Shown here one piece after another: positions 63,792-64,000 of a stretch of DNA of 64,000 nucleotides. The stretch comes from Pedobacter panaciterrae (GTDB taxonomy: Bacteria > Bacteroidota > Bacteroidia > Sphingobacteriales > Sphingobacteriaceae). The notes under the pieces were generated by a model. It ran no database searches and was not told the DNA's origin. It worked only from the letters and a program-made list of their open reading frames with translations. Every line of letters starts with the position of its first letter. Position 1 is the first letter of the stretch. A program made the translations under genes and the position numbers. The stretch spans positions 124,001-188,000 of the forward strand of contig NZ_LGEL01000019.1 in NCBI RefSeq assembly GCF_001636695.1, in the 5' to 3' direction.

Positions 63792-64000
63792 ATGAGAAAA
63801 TTTGGGTTAATCGGTTTTCCGTTATCACATTCCTTTTCAAAAAAATTTTTTACTGAGAAATTTTTAAATGAACATATTCCTAACTGTGAATATGAACTTT
63901 TTCCAATTGAAGATATTAACCTATTGCCAGAACTTATTTCTCAAAATATCGAACTGGAAGGCATAAACGTAACTATTCCTTATAAACTAGCTGTACTTCC
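63792..64000 (+). CDS. aroE: Shikimate dehydrogenase, 5' part
   Basis: The frame runs off the window end after 69 codons. It starts MRKFGLIGFPLSHSFSKKFF, the substrate-binding SxS motif of AroE, and continues to EGINVTIPYKLAVLP, where the catalytic lysine sits in NVTIPYK. The enzyme reduces 3-dehydroshikimate with NADPH in the pathway that also supplies chorismate to the trp genes above. Confidence 0.93.
   Translation, partial: MRKFGLIGFPLSHSFSKKFFTEKFLNEHIPNCEYELFPIEDINLLPELISQNIELEGINVTIPYKLAVL

Overview
The window is a low-GC chromosomal segment of a Bacteroidota bacterium, most likely family Sphingobacteriaceae and Pedobacter-like. Evidence for this: the order rnc-fabF-acpP-(IPExxxVDY protein)-pyk, a SusC/SusD pair with a FecI/FecR regulator, a GH92 mannosidase, Porin_4/OMP-type beta-barrels, GIN-domain secreted proteins, a ComA-like phosphosulfolactate synthase beside aroE, and recurrent promoter boxes of the Bacteroidota type (TTTG about 18-20 bp upstream of TAnnTTTG). 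No rRNA, CRISPR array, phage, transposase or integrase was found. Most of the segment is core genome.
Layout. 1-4.7 kb: RNase III, fatty acid synthesis (fabF, acpP), IPExxxVDY protein, pyruvate kinase, tRNA-Ser. 4.7-7.5 kb: a 17-bp hairpin, a small hypothetical gene and the glycerol operon glpK-glpF. 7.7-12 kb: two outer-membrane beta-barrels, a GH3 glycosidase and a periplasmic thioredoxin-like protein. 12-18.3 kb: AddA/AddB-type helicase-nuclease. 18.3-22.4 kb: pdhB, tex, a dispersed palindromic repeat and an Lrp/AsnC regulator. 22.5-22.9 kb: two tandem tRNA-like genes with unusually long variable arms. 22.9-29.3 kb: two overlapping amidohydrolase genes and GH92. 29.3-36.2 kb: O-methyltransferase, HAD hydrolase, GIN protein 1, flotillin/NfeD pair, ppnP, MFS transporter plus DeoR regulator. 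36.5-43.4 kb: ECF sigma, FecR anti-sigma, SusC with STN domain, SusD. 43.5-46.9 kb: CarboxypepD_reg-like protein, ECF41 sigma factor with carboxymuconolactone decarboxylase, Dabb protein and a membrane protein. 46.9-49.9 kb: trp leader/attenuator, trpE, trpG, trpC. 49.9-55.9 kb: hflX, rbfA, M23-type protein, TonB-C protein, lipid kinase, App1 phosphatase, YccF, aat. 55.9-64 kb: SNF2 helicase, GIN protein 2, ALDH7-type dehydrogenase, TPR protein, ComA-like synthase and the start of aroE.
The observations most worth following are: (1) the tandem tRNA-like genes at 22571-22884, which show compensatory base changes, a GUC triplet at the anticodon position and 39- and 73-nt variable regions; (2) a pair of 9-bp direct repeats with a 12-bp spacer, matching the LytTR binding pattern, placed identically 20 bp before a TATAA box upstream of both GIN paralogues; (3) two abutting 18-bp palindromes just before the MFS-DeoR operon; (4) a Trp-codon leader peptide and terminator before trpE; (5) degenerate amidohydrolase domains lacking the metal-binding HxH. 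Start codons were moved to downstream ATGs wherever the longest frame began with a TTG lying in a promoter box or terminator.
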